Shown piece by piece: positions 35,335 to 44,007 of a DNA stretch of 64,000 bases (positions within the stretch are counted from its first letter, which is position 1; each line of letters begins with the position of its first letter). The notes under the pieces were generated by a model. The model was not told the DNA's origin, made no database searches, and saw only the letters and a list, made by a program, of their open reading frames with translations. Made by a program: the position numbers and the translations under genes. Origin of the DNA: Bacillus sp. FJAT-25509. Its GTDB lineage: Bacteria; Bacillota; Bacilli; Bacillales; Bacillaceae_G. The stretch spans positions 163,222 to 227,221 of the forward strand of contig NZ_LJIZ01000008.1 in the NCBI RefSeq assembly GCF_001420605.1, given 5' to 3'.

Positions 35335-37560
35335 ATGGAACAATGGAGACAATTTGAAACTGGACGATGGGAAAAATCGATTGATGTAAGAGACTTTATT
35401 CAAAAAAATGTTAATTCTTATGTTGGGGATGAATCTTTTCTTGTTGGTCCAACTGAAGCAACTAGCAAACTTTGGGATTTAGTACTTAAGTTATCTAAGG
35501 AAGAACGCCAAAAGGGCGGAGTTTTAGATATGGATACGAAAATTGTATCTACGATCACTTCACACGAACCAGGTTACTTAGAAAAAGAATTAGAGCAAAT
35601 TGTTGGATTCCAAACGGATAAACCTTTTAAAAGATCATTACAACCATTTGGTGGAATTCGAATGGCTGAAGCATCATGTGAATCTTATGGATATAAAGTT
35701 GATGAAGAAATAAGCAAAATATTTACAGAATATCGAAAAACGCATAATCAAGGCGTATTTGATGCTTATACTGCAGAAATGAAAGCAGCAAGGCGTTCAG
35801 GTGTTATTACTGGTCTACCTGATGCATATGGTCGTGGAAGAATTATAGGTGACTATAGAAGAGTAGCTCTATATGGCGTCGATCGACTAATTAAAGATAA
35901 AATTGATACATTAAATAAAATGACAAGTGTAATGACAGAAGAAGTAATACGAGATCGTGAAGAACTAAATGAACAAATTCGCGCATTAAATGAATTAAAA
36001 CAAATGGCTGCAAAACATGGATTTGATATTTCTGGGTCGGCAACAAATGCAAAAGAAGCTTTCCAGTGGTTATATTTTGGATATTTAGCAGCTATAAAAG
36101 AGCAAAATGGGGCGGCGATGAGTTTAGGTCGAGTTTCAACATTTTTAGATATTTATATTGAACGCGATATTGAAGAGAATACTTTAACCGAACAAGAAGC
36201 ACAAGAATTAGTCGATCATTTTGTAATGAAACTACGATTAGTTATGTTTGCTCGTACCCCTGATTATAATGAATTATTTTCTGGCGATCCTACTTGGGTA
36301 ACAGAGTCAATTGGTGGAATAGGAATAGATGGTCGTCCACTAGTAACGAAAAACTCATTCCGCTTTTTAAATACTTTAGATAATCTAGGACCTGCTCCAG
36401 AACCTAACTTAACAGTACTTTGGTCAGAAAAACTACCAGTCGGATTTAAACAATATTGCGCTAAAATGTCCATTAAAACTAGCTCAATTCAGTATGAAAA
36501 TGATGATATCATGCGTCCGGAATATGGTGATGATTATGGTATTGCATGTTGCGTATCCGCTATGACAATCGGTAAACAAATGCAATTCTTTGGTGCACGT
36601 GCAAATCTTGCGAAAGCATTATTATATGCAATTAACGGTGGTAAAGACGAAAAGTCAAAAGCTCAAGTAGCACCTATGTATGCTCCGATTACATCTGAGT
36701 ATCTTGACTATGAAGAAGTGAAAATGAAGTTTGACGTTTTATTAGATTGGTTAGCAGGATTATATGTTAATACATTAAATTGTATCCACTTTATGCATGA
36801 TAAATATAGCTATGAACGAATAGAGATGGCGTTACATGATGCAAATATAAAACGTACAATGGCAACAGGTATTGCAGGATTGTCAGTATGTGCTGATTCA
36901 TTATCAGCAATTAAGCATGCAAAAGTTAAAACAATCCGCGATGAAAATGGAATTGTTGTTGATTTTGAAATTGAAGGAGACTATCCAAAATACGGTAACA
37001 ACAATGATCTCGTAGATGATATTGCAGTAGAACTTGTTGAAAGCTTTATGGCAAAAGTAAGAAAGCATAAAACATATCGTAATTCAATCCATACAACATC
37101 AGTGCTAACGATTACGTCTAATGTTGTTTATGGTAAAAAGACAGGTAATACACCAGACGGTAGAAAAGCAGGTGAACCATTTGCTCCTGGTGCTAATCCT
37201 TTACATGGACGCGATACAAATGGAGCTCTAGCATCATTAAGTTCTGTAGCGAAATTACCTTACGAAGATGCACAAGATGGAATTTCAAATACTTTCTCAA
37301 TCGTTCCGAAAGCTTTAGGAAAAGACGAGAGTACACAAATATTAAACTTAGTAGCAATGTTAGATGGATATACAGTAAAAGGTGGTCATCACTTAAACGT
37401 AAATGTATTCAATCGAGAAACATTAATGGATGCGATGGAACATCCTGAAGAATATCCGCAATTAACGATTAGAGTTTCGGGTTATGCAGTTAACTTCATA
37501 AAACTAACTAGGGAACAACAAATTGACGTTATAAATAGAACTTTCCACGGTTCTATGTAA
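35335..37560 (+). CDS. pflB: Formate acetyltransferase (pyruvate formate-lyase)
   Basis: A 741-residue glycyl radical enzyme that splits pyruvate with CoA into acetyl-CoA and formate under anaerobic conditions. The catalytic Cys405-Cys406 pair lies in GIACCVSAM and the radical-bearing Gly716 in RVSGYAVNF near the C-terminus, at the expected distance from the end. GAGGAGGAG precedes ATG 35335. The activase gene pflA follows after a hairpin, 94 bases away. Presence of this pair indicates mixed-acid fermentation, which B. subtilis lacks but B. cereus and relatives have. Confidence 0.95.
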   Translation: MEQWRQFETGRWEKSIDVRDFIQKNVNSYVGDESFLVGPTEATSKLWDLVLKLSKEERQKGGVLDMDTKIVSTITSHEPGYLEKELEQIVGFQTDKPFKRSLQPFGGIRMAEASCESYGYKVDEEISKIFTEYRKTHNQGVFDAYTAEMKAARRSGVITGLPDAYGRGRIIGDYRRVALYGVDRLIKDKIDTLNKMTSVMTEEVIRDREELNEQIRALNELKQMAAKHGFDISGSATNAKEAFQWLYFGYLAAIKEQNGAAMSLGRVSTFLDIYIERDIEENTLTEQEAQELVDHFVMKLRLVMFARTPDYNELFSGDPTWVTESIGGIGIDGRPLVTKNSFRFLNTLDNLGPAPEPNLTVLWSEKLPVGFKQYCAKMSIKTSSIQYENDDIMRPEYGDDYGIACCVSAMTIGKQMQFFGARANLAKALLYAINGGKDEKSKAQVAPMYAPITSEYLDYEEVKMKFDVLLDWLAGLYVNTLNCIHFMHDKYSYERIEMALHDANIKRTMATGIAGLSVCADSLSAIKHAKVKTIRDENGIVVDFEIEGDYPKYGNNNDLVDDIAVELVESFMAKVRKHKTYRNSIHTTSVLTITSNVVYGKKTGNTPDGRKAGEPFAPGANPLHGRDTNGALASLSSVAKLPYEDAQDGISNTFSIVPKALGKDESTQILNLVAMLDGYTVKGGHHLNVNVFNRETLMDAMEHPEEYPQLTIRVSGYAVNFIKLTREQQIDVINRTFHGSM

Positions 37561-37574
37561 AAATCCCAGTAATT

Positions 37575-37617
37575 AAAGCCTAGTGGGGGACATGCTTCAC
37601 TAGGCTTTAATATTTTT
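37575..37617 (+). terminator. Hairpin between pflB and pflA
   Basis: AAAGCCTAGTG pairs with CACTAGGCTTT, followed by AATATTTTT. The T run is interrupted, so it may terminate only partly and set the pflB:pflA ratio. Confidence 0.7.
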
Positions 37618-37654
37618 ACTAATCAGGAAAAAAACAGTTAAAAGGAGAATGACA

Positions 37655-38404
37655 ATGATTTCAGGAAATATACATTCAATTGAAACTTGTGGAACTGTCG
37701 ATGGACCAGGTCTTAGATATGTAATCTTTACGCAAGGATGTTTATTAAGATGTCAATATTGTCATAACGCAGATACGTGGAAAATTGGCGCAGGTAAAGA
37801 AATGTCAGTTGATCAATTAATGAAGGATATCAAGACGTATAATCCATTTATGAGATCATCTGGAGGTGGCGTTACGGTTAGTGGTGGAGAACCATTATTA
37901 CAATTAGACTTTCTATTAGAACTTTTTAAATCTTGTAGAAAAAATGGGATTCATACAACAATTGATACATCTGGTGGATGTTTCAGTACTGATCAAAATT
38001 TTCTTTTAAAATTAGACGAAGTTTTAGAATACACTGATTTAGTATTATTAGATTTAAAGCATTTTGACGAAAAAAAACATATAAAACTTACGGGAAAATC
38101 AAATGAGCAGATTAAAATTTTTGCTAAATATTTGAGCGAGAAAAATATCCCGGTTTGGATAAGACATGTTCTAGTTCCTGGAATCACCGACTCAGAAGAT
38201 GATTTAATAAAACTAGGTGGTTTTATTAACACTTTAGGTAACGTGGAAAAAGTAGAAATTTTACCATATCATCAATTAGGAGTCTATAAATGGGAAGCAT
38301 TAGGATTAAAATATCCCTTAAAAGATATTCAACCACCTTCAAATGAAAGTGTTAATCATGCTTATCAACTATTAACTCAAAAGAAAGAATTACAAACTTG
38401 TTAA
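37655..38404 (+). CDS. pflA: Pyruvate formate-lyase-activating enzyme
   Basis: A 249-residue radical SAM enzyme with the cluster motif [11 protein letters not shown] (CxxxCxxC) after [13 protein letters not shown], and [11 protein letters not shown] for SAM binding. It abstracts a hydrogen from PflB to install the glycyl radical. The start is taken as ATG 37655, 7 bases after AAAGGAG; an ATG at 37649 lies too close to the same site. It is downstream of pflB, from which it is separated by a hairpin, and ends in a very long terminator stem. Its [13 protein letters not shown] segment is typical of PflA. Confidence 0.95.
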   Translation: MISGNIHSIETCGTVDGPGLRYVIFTQGCLLRCQYCHNADTWKIGAGKEMSVDQLMKDIKTYNPFMRSSGGGVTVSGGEPLLQLDFLLELFKSCRKNGIHTTIDTSGGCFSTDQNFLLKLDEVLEYTDLVLLDLKHFDEKKHIKLTGKSNEQIKIFAKYLSEKNIPVWIRHVLVPGITDSEDDLIKLGGFINTLGNVEKVEILPYHQLGVYKWEALGLKYPLKDIQPPSNESVNHAYQLLTQKKELQTC

Positions 38405-38421
38405 TAAAACGAATTACTTTG

Positions 38422-38475
38422 AACTGTCCTTTAAATGTTAGTAGGCGTCTAACATTTAAAGGACAGTTTATTTTA
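38422..38475 (+). terminator. Long terminator after pflA
   Basis: A 20-bp perfect stem runs AACTGTCCTTTAAATGTTAG against its complement, across a small GTAGG-CG loop. TTTATTTTAA follows. Confidence 0.85.
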
Positions 38476-38581
38476 ATAGCTTTTTATTATTATTTAGACG
38501 ATTGACTAAAATAAATTTGAGGTTAGTGAATATAATGAAAAATAGTTATTTATAGTTTCTTATTTTAAAGGGTGAATTTTT

Positions 38582-38761
38582 ATGAAGGAGTTTCGATTTT
38601 CGTGGTATGTTTTACTAGATGAACAGAATGGTATCGAAGGGGGATCTTTTGTTCGAGGAGAAAAAATTGAAGATGAAATACATCGAATAAAAGAAAAACT
38701 TAGTAAGGAATATTATGTTAGACCGTCTTCGGTTTATATTTTTGAATCAAGTGAAATTTAA
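38582..38761 (+). CDS. Small hypothetical protein, 59 residues
   Basis: The frame starts at ATG 38582 behind AAAGGGTGA and encodes MKEFRFSWYVLLDEQNGIEG, then a charged helix (KIEDEIHRIKEKLSKEY) and a hydrophobic YVRPSSVYIFESSEI end. I do not recognise the family. The pattern beta-strand, helix, beta-strand with a good ribosome binding site and a terminator about 60 bases after its stop supports a real gene. It lies between pflA and yfhE. Confidence 0.65.
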   Translation: MKEFRFSWYVLLDEQNGIEGGSFVRGEKIEDEIHRIKEKLSKEYYVRPSSVYIFESSEI

Positions 38762-38821
38762 TTAAGATATTGTAAATTTTTAAAGATGTTTTTATTCGTT
38801 AAAAAGTTATTCTAGAAAAAC

Positions 38822-38848
38822 AAAAAGGCTTCCTAAGAAAGCCTTTTT
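38822..38848. terminator. Bidirectional terminator near yfhE
   Basis: AAAAAGGCTT pairs with AAGCCTTTTT. It sits between the 59-residue gene and the convergent yfhE. Confidence 0.85.
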
Positions 38849-38856
38849 GAATAAAA

Positions 38857-38982
38857 TTATTTGCCTACTCCATTAAAATTAGTATAACCTGCAGCACGAT
38901 CAGCTCTCTTAAATTCCTTTGCATATAATACTTCTTGAGTAGAACTTAAATTACGTCTCGTTTTATCTTTTCGTTTATCCAC
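38857..38982 (-). CDS. yfhE: YfhE-like small protein
   Basis: A 41-residue basic protein, too short for most ORF callers. It starts at GTG 38982, 6 bases after GAGGTG on the minus strand, and reads VDKRKDKTRRNLSSTQEVLY, then AKEFKRADRAAGYTN. The STQEVLY and KRADRAAG segments match the YfhE family of Bacillus, whose function is unknown. Position supports this: it begins the block yfhE, yfhF, recX, yfhH that is conserved in B. subtilis, although here a GNAT gene, a tRNA-like sequence and an amidohydrolase separate yfhE from yfhF. Confidence 0.8.
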   Translation of the reverse strand: MDKRKDKTRRNLSSTQEVLYAKEFKRADRAAGYTNFNGVGK

Positions 38983-39050
38983 AAAAAACACCTCGCTAAG
39001 TTATAAAATCCTTAGTAAGTCTCTCCATTTTTTGTGGCTGATATACTAAA

Positions 39051-39611
39051 TTATGCTTCTTTTAAATGCGTAACTTCATGTTGTTGGTAATCTTCACGCA
39101 TTGTATGCAATAAATAATTGTCTTTAGTGATTTCAAATAAATCGTAAATTTCTTCATTTTGATTAATTTCATCATATAAACATTTACGTGATTCATTTGC
39201 TAGTGATGCGTATGGTAGTTTACTTGCAGCATAAAAAGAACGTTTATTAACTTTACGAATACGCATAAATATAGAGTTTATTCCTAAATCGTGAAATAAC
39301 TCATGGAAGAAAGCGTCTTTTGCTGGTTTGTTATAACCCATTCCGTGAAAAGGTTTGCCTAACCAAGTTCCTAAAAAGCCAAATCCATCTTCAATATCAT
39401 GTAAAGAAATGTTACCAATAGGGTTACCCCACTCATCTAAGATAGTTCTTGATATCATTTTTCCTTGTTCTTCTAGCTCGATTGCCTGCTTTGTGATAAA
39501 AAGAAATTCTTCGTACGAATTTGCTTTATGACGCACAAAGGGAAAGACATCAGGATGCACCATAAGTTCAAAAAGTACAGAACAATCTTGTAAATCTCGC
39601 TGTTTCAGCAT
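39051..39611 (-). CDS. RimJ/RimL-type GNAT acetyltransferase
   Basis: A 186-residue protein with MLKQRDLQDCSVLFELMVHPDVFPF at the N-terminus, GNPIGNISLHDIEDGFGFLGTWLGKPFHGMGYN in the middle and VNKRSFYAASKLPY near the end, as in acetyltransferases of the RimJ/RimL (Acetyltransf_3) group. The last 35 residues are an acidic tail. GAGGAGGAG precedes ATG 39611. A hairpin, GGGTGGCG/CGCTACCC, sits just before that site at about 39628-39654 and may matter for expression. The substrate is unknown. It is not part of the B. subtilis version of this block. Confidence 0.82.
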   Translation of the reverse strand: MLKQRDLQDCSVLFELMVHPDVFPFVRHKANSYEEFLFITKQAIELEEQGKMISRTILDEWGNPIGNISLHDIEDGFGFLGTWLGKPFHGMGYNKPAKDAFFHELFHDLGINSIFMRIRKVNKRSFYAASKLPYASLANESRKCLYDEINQNEEIYDLFEITKDNYLLHTMREDYQQHEVTHLKEA

Positions 39612-39756
39612 CTCTACTCCTCCTCATTATAAGGGTAGCGAAAGAAGGTTACGCCACCCGCGAAATTTTTGTGAGGACTAAACAATAAAATTTAAAGTCC
39701 TGTGAAGTGCATTAACTATGAATAAATTAAGAATAATTTTTTTATGCACCCTAAAA

Positions 39757-39827
39757 TTTCGGGGTGGGAATCGAACCCACTAGGACCAGCGATTTACTGG
39801 TGGCTCACCATTTGCCTTTCCCGTTAA
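39757..39827 (-). ncRNA. Degenerate tRNA-like sequence
   Basis: On the minus strand a full cloverleaf can be drawn. The D arm is GGC/GCC around a loop holding GG; the anticodon arm is ACCAG/CTGGT with a 7-base loop TAAATCG; a 4-base variable region CCTA follows; the T arm is GTGGG-TTCGATT-CCCAC with a canonical T loop. The acceptor is imperfect: TT-CGGG (two extra bases) against CCCGAA. Position 33 is A, not the near-universal U, and no CCA is encoded. This suggests a pseudo-tRNA. B. cereus has a described tRNA-like small RNA (called tRNA-Other) that is charged with lysine; homology to that one is untested. Confidence 0.5.
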
Positions 39828-39928
39828 AATACTATATAAGAAAAGTGTTTTCACACTTTCTATTTAATTTACCGCAAACGTTCTTACTATACTATAATAA
39901 ACGATTTTGTTCAAATTGCAAACTAAAA

Positions 39929-41059
39929 TTATTCGATATTTTTATACACAATTCTACCATCTATGACAGTGAGTAATGGTTTAGCCATATAATGAAATGG
40001 GTGATGGGACCATAATACTACATCACCATCTTTGCCAATTTCTAAACTACCAATTCTATGAGATAAATTAAGGTTTTTTGCTGGATTAATCGTAATTGCT
40101 TTTAATGCTTCTAGCTCAGGTAAACCTTCTCGAACTGCGATAGCTGCACATACATTTAAATACTGAATTGGTGTATAAGGATGGTCAGTAGTAATAGAAA
40201 CACTTACACCAATATCAGCAAGAGCTTTGTATGTAGTCCAGGATTTATTTTTTAATTCGATTTTTGAACGTCTAGTTAATGTAGGACCAACAGATACTTG
40301 AAGGTTTCGATCCTTTAGATGGTCAATAATTAAATGACCTTCCGTACAATGTTCAATTCGTATATCTAAGTTAAATTCTTCCCCAAAACGTATAGCTGAT
40401 AAAATATCATCTGCACGATGAGCATGAATTCGTACTGGAATTTCTCTATTTAAAGCTTTAATAATTGGTAAAATTCGAAAGTCATCTGGGTTATGCGAGT
40501 TTTTAGCTTCATAGAATGCTTCACGAAGCATTCCCATAATACCCATTCTAGTAATTGATTCTTTATTCCCGTTACTGTGAGTTCTTTTTGGATTTTCACC
40601 AAAAGCGATTTTCAATCCAGACGGTTCTTGAATAATCATTTTATCGATACTTTTACCATATGTTTTAATTGTACAAGTTGTTCCACCAATTACATTTCCA
40701 CTACCAGGCATGATATGAGCTGTTGTAATTCCATGTTGGATCGCATCAGTAAAAGCAACATCAAGTGGCAATATTCCATCCATTGATCGAATATGCGGAG
40801 TCAATACCTCAATTGTTTCATTCGCATCATTTCCAGCCCAACCTGTTCCTTCATCATATAGTCCTAAATGAGTGTGTACATCAATAAAACCTGGAAAAAG
40901 TGGTTTTCCAGCACATTCTATAACAATCGTTTGATCTTCAATCGAAAATATCTCAGGTGCAATTTCTTTAATTTTCCCATTTTCAATTAACAAGTCATGG
41001 TTATATAAAACTTGTGATGTAATGGGGAAAATGGTTGCATTTTTAAATAATAGATTCAT
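39929..41059 (-). CDS. Amidohydrolase-superfamily protein (imidazolonepropionase/HutI-like)
   Basis: A 376-residue metal-dependent hydrolase. It has GKPLFPGFIDVHTHLGLYDEGTG (the HxH metal site), IRIEHCTEGHL, ITTDHPYTPIQYLN (metal Asp region missing a strict Ala before it) and the C-terminal NLSHRIGSLEIGKDGDVVLW segment typical of the superfamily. Substrates of such Bacillus proteins are unknown; related ones hydrolyse cyclic amides or act as D-aminoacylase-like or dipeptidase-like enzymes. The start is ATG 41059, 6 bases after GAAAGGA. It follows yfhF by 18 bases on the same strand, so the two probably share a transcript. Confidence 0.85.
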   Translation of the reverse strand: MNLLFKNATIFPITSQVLYNHDLLIENGKIKEIAPEIFSIEDQTIVIECAGKPLFPGFIDVHTHLGLYDEGTGWAGNDANETIEVLTPHIRSMDGILPLDVAFTDAIQHGITTAHIMPGSGNVIGGTTCTIKTYGKSIDKMIIQEPSGLKIAFGENPKRTHSNGNKESITRMGIMGMLREAFYEAKNSHNPDDFRILPIIKALNREIPVRIHAHRADDILSAIRFGEEFNLDIRIEHCTEGHLIIDHLKDRNLQVSVGPTLTRRSKIELKNKSWTTYKALADIGVSVSITTDHPYTPIQYLNVCAAIAVREGLPELEALKAITINPAKNLNLSHRIGSLEIGKDGDVVLWSHHPFHYMAKPLLTVIDGRIVYKNIE

Positions 41060-41077
41060 GATAAATCCTTTCAAATA

Positions 41078-41974
41078 CTAATTTAAAGTTAACAGTAAAG
41101 CTTCTTTTAAAGACGGGAATTGAAAGTTATAATTAGTTTGAAGGGCTTTAGAAGGCATAACTTTTTGACCTTCTAAAACTAGCATACTCATTTCACCTAG
41201 TAATAATTGAAGGGCAAAATTTGGAACTCTTACTTTATTTGGTCGATGTAAAGCCGCTGAAAGGGTTCTGCTAAACTCGTTCATTGTTACGGGATTAGGT
41301 GACACTAAATTGATTGGCCCCCTAATTTCGGTATTTTTTATCGTATGAAGTATTAAGCCAACTACATCCTTCTCATGAATCCAAGAGATCCACTGGGTAC
41401 CTTTTCCGATTGGACCACCAATAAACATTTTATAAGGCAAAATCATTTTTGGAAGTGCTCCACCATTTAATCCTAAAACAAGACCAAATCTGGCGAGAAT
41501 AGTCCGAATTCCCAGTTCTTCAGCTTTTTTGGCAACAGTTTCCCATTCTCTTACAGTTGAAGCTAAAAAATCATCTGAAATAGGCTTGTCATGTTCATTA
41601 AAAGTTATTGACCCTGAGGTTCCATAAAACCCTATTGCGCTAGCATTAATAAAAAGGTTTGGACGATGGGCTTGTCTTTCAAACCATGTAATTAGAATAT
41701 TTGTAGATTTTATACGACTTTGTAGAATTTTGTCTTTTATTTGTTTAGTCCACCTACCGCTGTTTATTGATTCACCAGCTAAGTTAATGACTATGTCAAT
41801 GGACTCCCCAAAAGAATTCGAGGTTAATTGATCCCAATTAATATAAGTAATAAATGGATTAGATGATGTTCTTATATTTCTTGTGACAATATAACATTGA
41901 AATTCATGTCGAATAAATTCATTTATTAATTGAGATCCAATAAACCCTGTACCGCCTGTAAGAAGAATCTTCAT
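41078..41974 (-). CDS. yfhF: TIGR01777-type epimerase (YfhF-like)
   Basis: A 298-residue Rossmann-fold short-chain dehydrogenase-like protein. It has the nucleotide-binding LLTGGTGFIGSQL, INLAGESINSGRW, INASAIGFYGTSG and a C-terminal DUF1731 end (RVPNFALQLLLGEM, VLEGQKVMPSKAL). B. subtilis YfhF is the same type and next to recX, as here. The role of this group (SulA-like/YfcH) is not firmly known. AAGGAGATGCG precedes ATG 41974. recX is divergent, 79 bases away. The amidohydrolase follows on the same strand. Confidence 0.9.
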   Translation of the reverse strand: MKILLTGGTGFIGSQLINEFIRHEFQCYIVTRNIRTSSNPFITYINWDQLTSNSFGESIDIVINLAGESINSGRWTKQIKDKILQSRIKSTNILITWFERQAHRPNLFINASAIGFYGTSGSITFNEHDKPISDDFLASTVREWETVAKKAEELGIRTILARFGLVLGLNGGALPKMILPYKMFIGGPIGKGTQWISWIHEKDVVGLILHTIKNTEIRGPINLVSPNPVTMNEFSRTLSAALHRPNKVRVPNFALQLLLGEMSMLVLEGQKVMPSKALQTNYNFQFPSLKEALLLTLN

Positions 41975-42053
41975 CCACGCATCTCCTTAATTCATAATAT
42001 GATATTATAATTTTTATGTGTACATAAAAACAAAATTTCTTTTGAGGTAAATT

Positions 42054-42872
42054 ATGTCTATAATTACGAAAATTCAAGTTCAAAAATTAAATAAAGAACG
42101 ATTTAATATTTACACAGATAGTGGTAATGGTGAAGAGTACTCGTTTAGTGTAGACGCTGATACTCTTGTTAAATTTAACATACAAAAAGGGCAATCATTT
42201 GTGCCATTTGAACTAGAAGAGATATTAAATGCCGATCAACTTAGAAAGGCATATCTTTCTAGCATTGTTTATTTATCTAGAATGATGAGAACAAAAAAAG
42301 AAATAGAACAATATTTAACAAAGCAAGAATTCTTAATTGAAACAATACAAACTACAATTATTCGACTTGTAGAAGAAGGGTATATTAATGAAGAAAAATA
42401 TGCTGAAAGCTATGTCCGTACGTCTATTAATACGACGTTGAAAGGACCTACAGTCATTAAGAATGAATTATTAGCAAAAGGTATTCATATTTCTGTAATA
42501 GAGAAAAGCTTAAATTTATTTTCAAAAGATAAACAAATTCAACATGCTATTTCACTATGCCAAAAAAAGGTTTCTGCACTTTCTAAGTACTCAACAAATC
42601 AAAAAAAGGCAAAGCTTGAAGAGCTGCTAAGAAGAAAAGGATATTCTACTAACATCACTTCGATTGCAATTGAAGAAACACATTATGAAAGTGAAGAGGA
42701 TGATGAATTACAAGCTCTATTAATACATGCAAGAAAAGCGAAAAAGAAATATGAAAAATTTAGCGGCTGGGAATATAATCAAAAAATGAAAACAGTATTA
42801 TTTCGAAAAGGCTTCCCAATTGATCTAATTGAAAAAGCGATTTTAATTTTAGAAGAGGAAGAACTAAATTAA
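42054..42872 (+). CDS. recX: Regulatory protein RecX
   Basis: A 272-residue all-helical protein of the RecX family, which modulates RecA filament growth. It has the three-helix repeats of the long Firmicutes version: AYLSSIVYLSRMMRTKKEIEQYL, IIRLVEEGYINEEKYAESYVR, and ELLRRKGYSTNITSIAIEE near residue 190. An N-terminal beta domain of about 60 residues precedes these. TTGAGGTAAATT precedes ATG 42054. It lies between yfhF and yfhH as in B. subtilis. Confidence 0.92.
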   Translation: MSIITKIQVQKLNKERFNIYTDSGNGEEYSFSVDADTLVKFNIQKGQSFVPFELEEILNADQLRKAYLSSIVYLSRMMRTKKEIEQYLTKQEFLIETIQTTIIRLVEEGYINEEKYAESYVRTSINTTLKGPTVIKNELLAKGIHISVIEKSLNLFSKDKQIQHAISLCQKKVSALSKYSTNQKKAKLEELLRRKGYSTNITSIAIEETHYESEEDDELQALLIHARKAKKKYEKFSGWEYNQKMKTVLFRKGFPIDLIEKAILILEEEELN

Positions 42873-43022
42873 ATTGCTTGTAGTATGTGTAGACAAAGAA
42901 CTAAAAACTTGTTTTTCAGACTGATTGCAAGCGTTTGTCGACAGTCTGAAACTAAATTTATTGGTTGTCTGTTATTAGCTTGATATAATAAATATATCTA
43001 AATGATTTCGAGGAGAATTAAA

Positions 43023-43346
43023 ATGGAAATTCCAAAACGATATAGTGACTTAACGAAAGATGAATTAGTTCAAGAAATCAGCAATTTGAATCATCAAGCT
43101 AGAAAAGCTGAACAAATGGATATGATCAATGAACTTGAAGTTATACTTCGTAAAAAAACGATGGCTCAATCATACTTATTAGACGTAAGTCAATTTATTC
43201 CTGGCGAGCAATATGAATTAATTGAAGAACCTGGTGTATTATTTATGATCACATACATGAATGGGATTTTTGCTTGGGGCCATAAAAGCACTAGTGAAGA
43301 AGAAATAGGAATCCCAATTGCATTATTAAAGAAACCAGGGATGTAA
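43023..43346 (+). CDS. yfhH: YfhH family (DUF1811) protein
   Basis: A 107-residue protein starting MEIPKRYSDLTKDELVQEIS, with a helical first half and a beta-rich second half (FIPGEQYELIEEPGVLFMI, MNGIFAWGH). B. subtilis YfhH (104 residues) is in the same place, after recX, and its function is unknown. The start is ATG 43023, 7 bases after GAGGAG; the frame extends upstream without such a site. Its 3' end carries one arm of a terminator shared with sspK. Confidence 0.88.
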   Translation: MEIPKRYSDLTKDELVQEISNLNHQARKAEQMDMINELEVILRKKTMAQSYLLDVSQFIPGEQYELIEEPGVLFMITYMNGIFAWGHKSTSEEEIGIPIALLKKPGM

Positions 43347-43357
43347 AAACCCTGGTT
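43333..43357. terminator. Compact bidirectional terminator between yfhH and sspK
   Basis: AACCAGGG pairs with CCCTGGTT; the first arm overlaps the last yfhH codons. Confidence 0.8.
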
Positions 43358-43363
43358 AAATTT

Positions 43364-43519
43364 CTATTCATCACGATTACTTTTTGCCATACGATCTTGT
43401 GGATTTGTATTAATGCTCCCATTTGGACGGATAGAAGCATTTTGTGATTTGTAATCAATATTACCATCAATAGCCATATCATGCTTTTGTTTTGAAAAAC
43501 GTTCGCTTTTTGTTGTCAT
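43364..43519 (-). CDS. sspK: Small acid-soluble spore protein K
   Basis: A 51-residue protein on the minus strand: MTTKSERFSKQKHDM at the start, then YKSQNASIRPNGSINTNPQD and RMAKSNRDE. The ASxRPxGSINTxPQxRM segment is the signature of SspK, a minor spore-core protein made in the forespore. Its position between yfhH and yfhJ matches B. subtilis. GGGG lies 7-10 bases before the ATG. Forespore control (sigma G) is expected from family knowledge but not visible as a certain promoter. Confidence 0.85.
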   Translation of the reverse strand: MTTKSERFSKQKHDMAIDGNIDYKSQNASIRPNGSINTNPQDRMAKSNRDE

Positions 43520-43642
43520 TAAAAAAACCCCCTAGTGATTTGATTAAAACTAATTGATGAAATGAACCATCATCAATATGATGACCATTTTGGATTCAGA
43601 TATGATGATAATAAATGTTTAAAAATTGGAAGGTGTAATAAT

Positions 43643-43921
43643 ATGGAGAAGTATTTAGAGCAATTAACTGAGCTATTACTTAAAGAAAATAGTCATTTAA
43701 CATATTCACAAGCAAAAATTTGGGTTGAATGGCTATGGGAAGATTTTGAAGCAACTTATGCTAAGGCAGGAGAATATCATGGTGAACAAATGTCTAAAAA
43801 GGTTGTTCAACAATTTATTTTCCAATATGGAAAATATTTGCATGAAACAGATATCAAAATTGCGAAGCCACCTAGTTTAGAAATTTTAGAAACGAAAGAG
43901 AAGGATAATCTTCTTCATTAA
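43643..43921 (+). CDS. yfhJ: YfhJ family (WVELL motif) protein
   Basis: A 92-residue protein beginning MEKYLEQLTELLLKEN with SQAKIWVEWLWEDFEATYAKAGE, typical of the YfhJ/WVELL family of Bacillus, function unknown. ATG 43643 is chosen because GGAAGGTG lies 7 bases upstream; the frame stays open from 43562 but those residues have no ribosome binding site. The order sspK-yfhJ and the terminator just after fit B. subtilis. Confidence 0.85.
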   Translation: MEKYLEQLTELLLKENSHLTYSQAKIWVEWLWEDFEATYAKAGEYHGEQMSKKVVQQFIFQYGKYLHETDIKIAKPPSLEILETKEKDNLLH

Positions 43922-43925
43922 TTAA

Positions 43926-43962
43926 ATAACCCTTAGCAAAAAAATGCTAAGGGTTATTTTTT
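43926..43962 (+). terminator. Terminator after yfhJ
   Basis: ATAACCCTTAGCA pairs with TGCTAAGGGTTAT, followed by TTTTTTG. Confidence 0.9.
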
Positions 43963-44007
43963 GATTAGAGGATAAAACGAATGGATTTTCATTAAGTGAT
44001 GCGTTTT

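Noticed and set aside
39764..39976. A 70-codon plus-strand frame starting MGIEPTRTSDLL
   Set aside because: It overlaps the tRNA-like gene; frames starting GIEPT are a known artefact of antisense tRNA T arms.
43291..43482. A 63-codon minus-strand frame across the yfhH/sspK junction
   Set aside because: It is in another frame from sspK, crosses the terminator and overlaps the real sspK gene.
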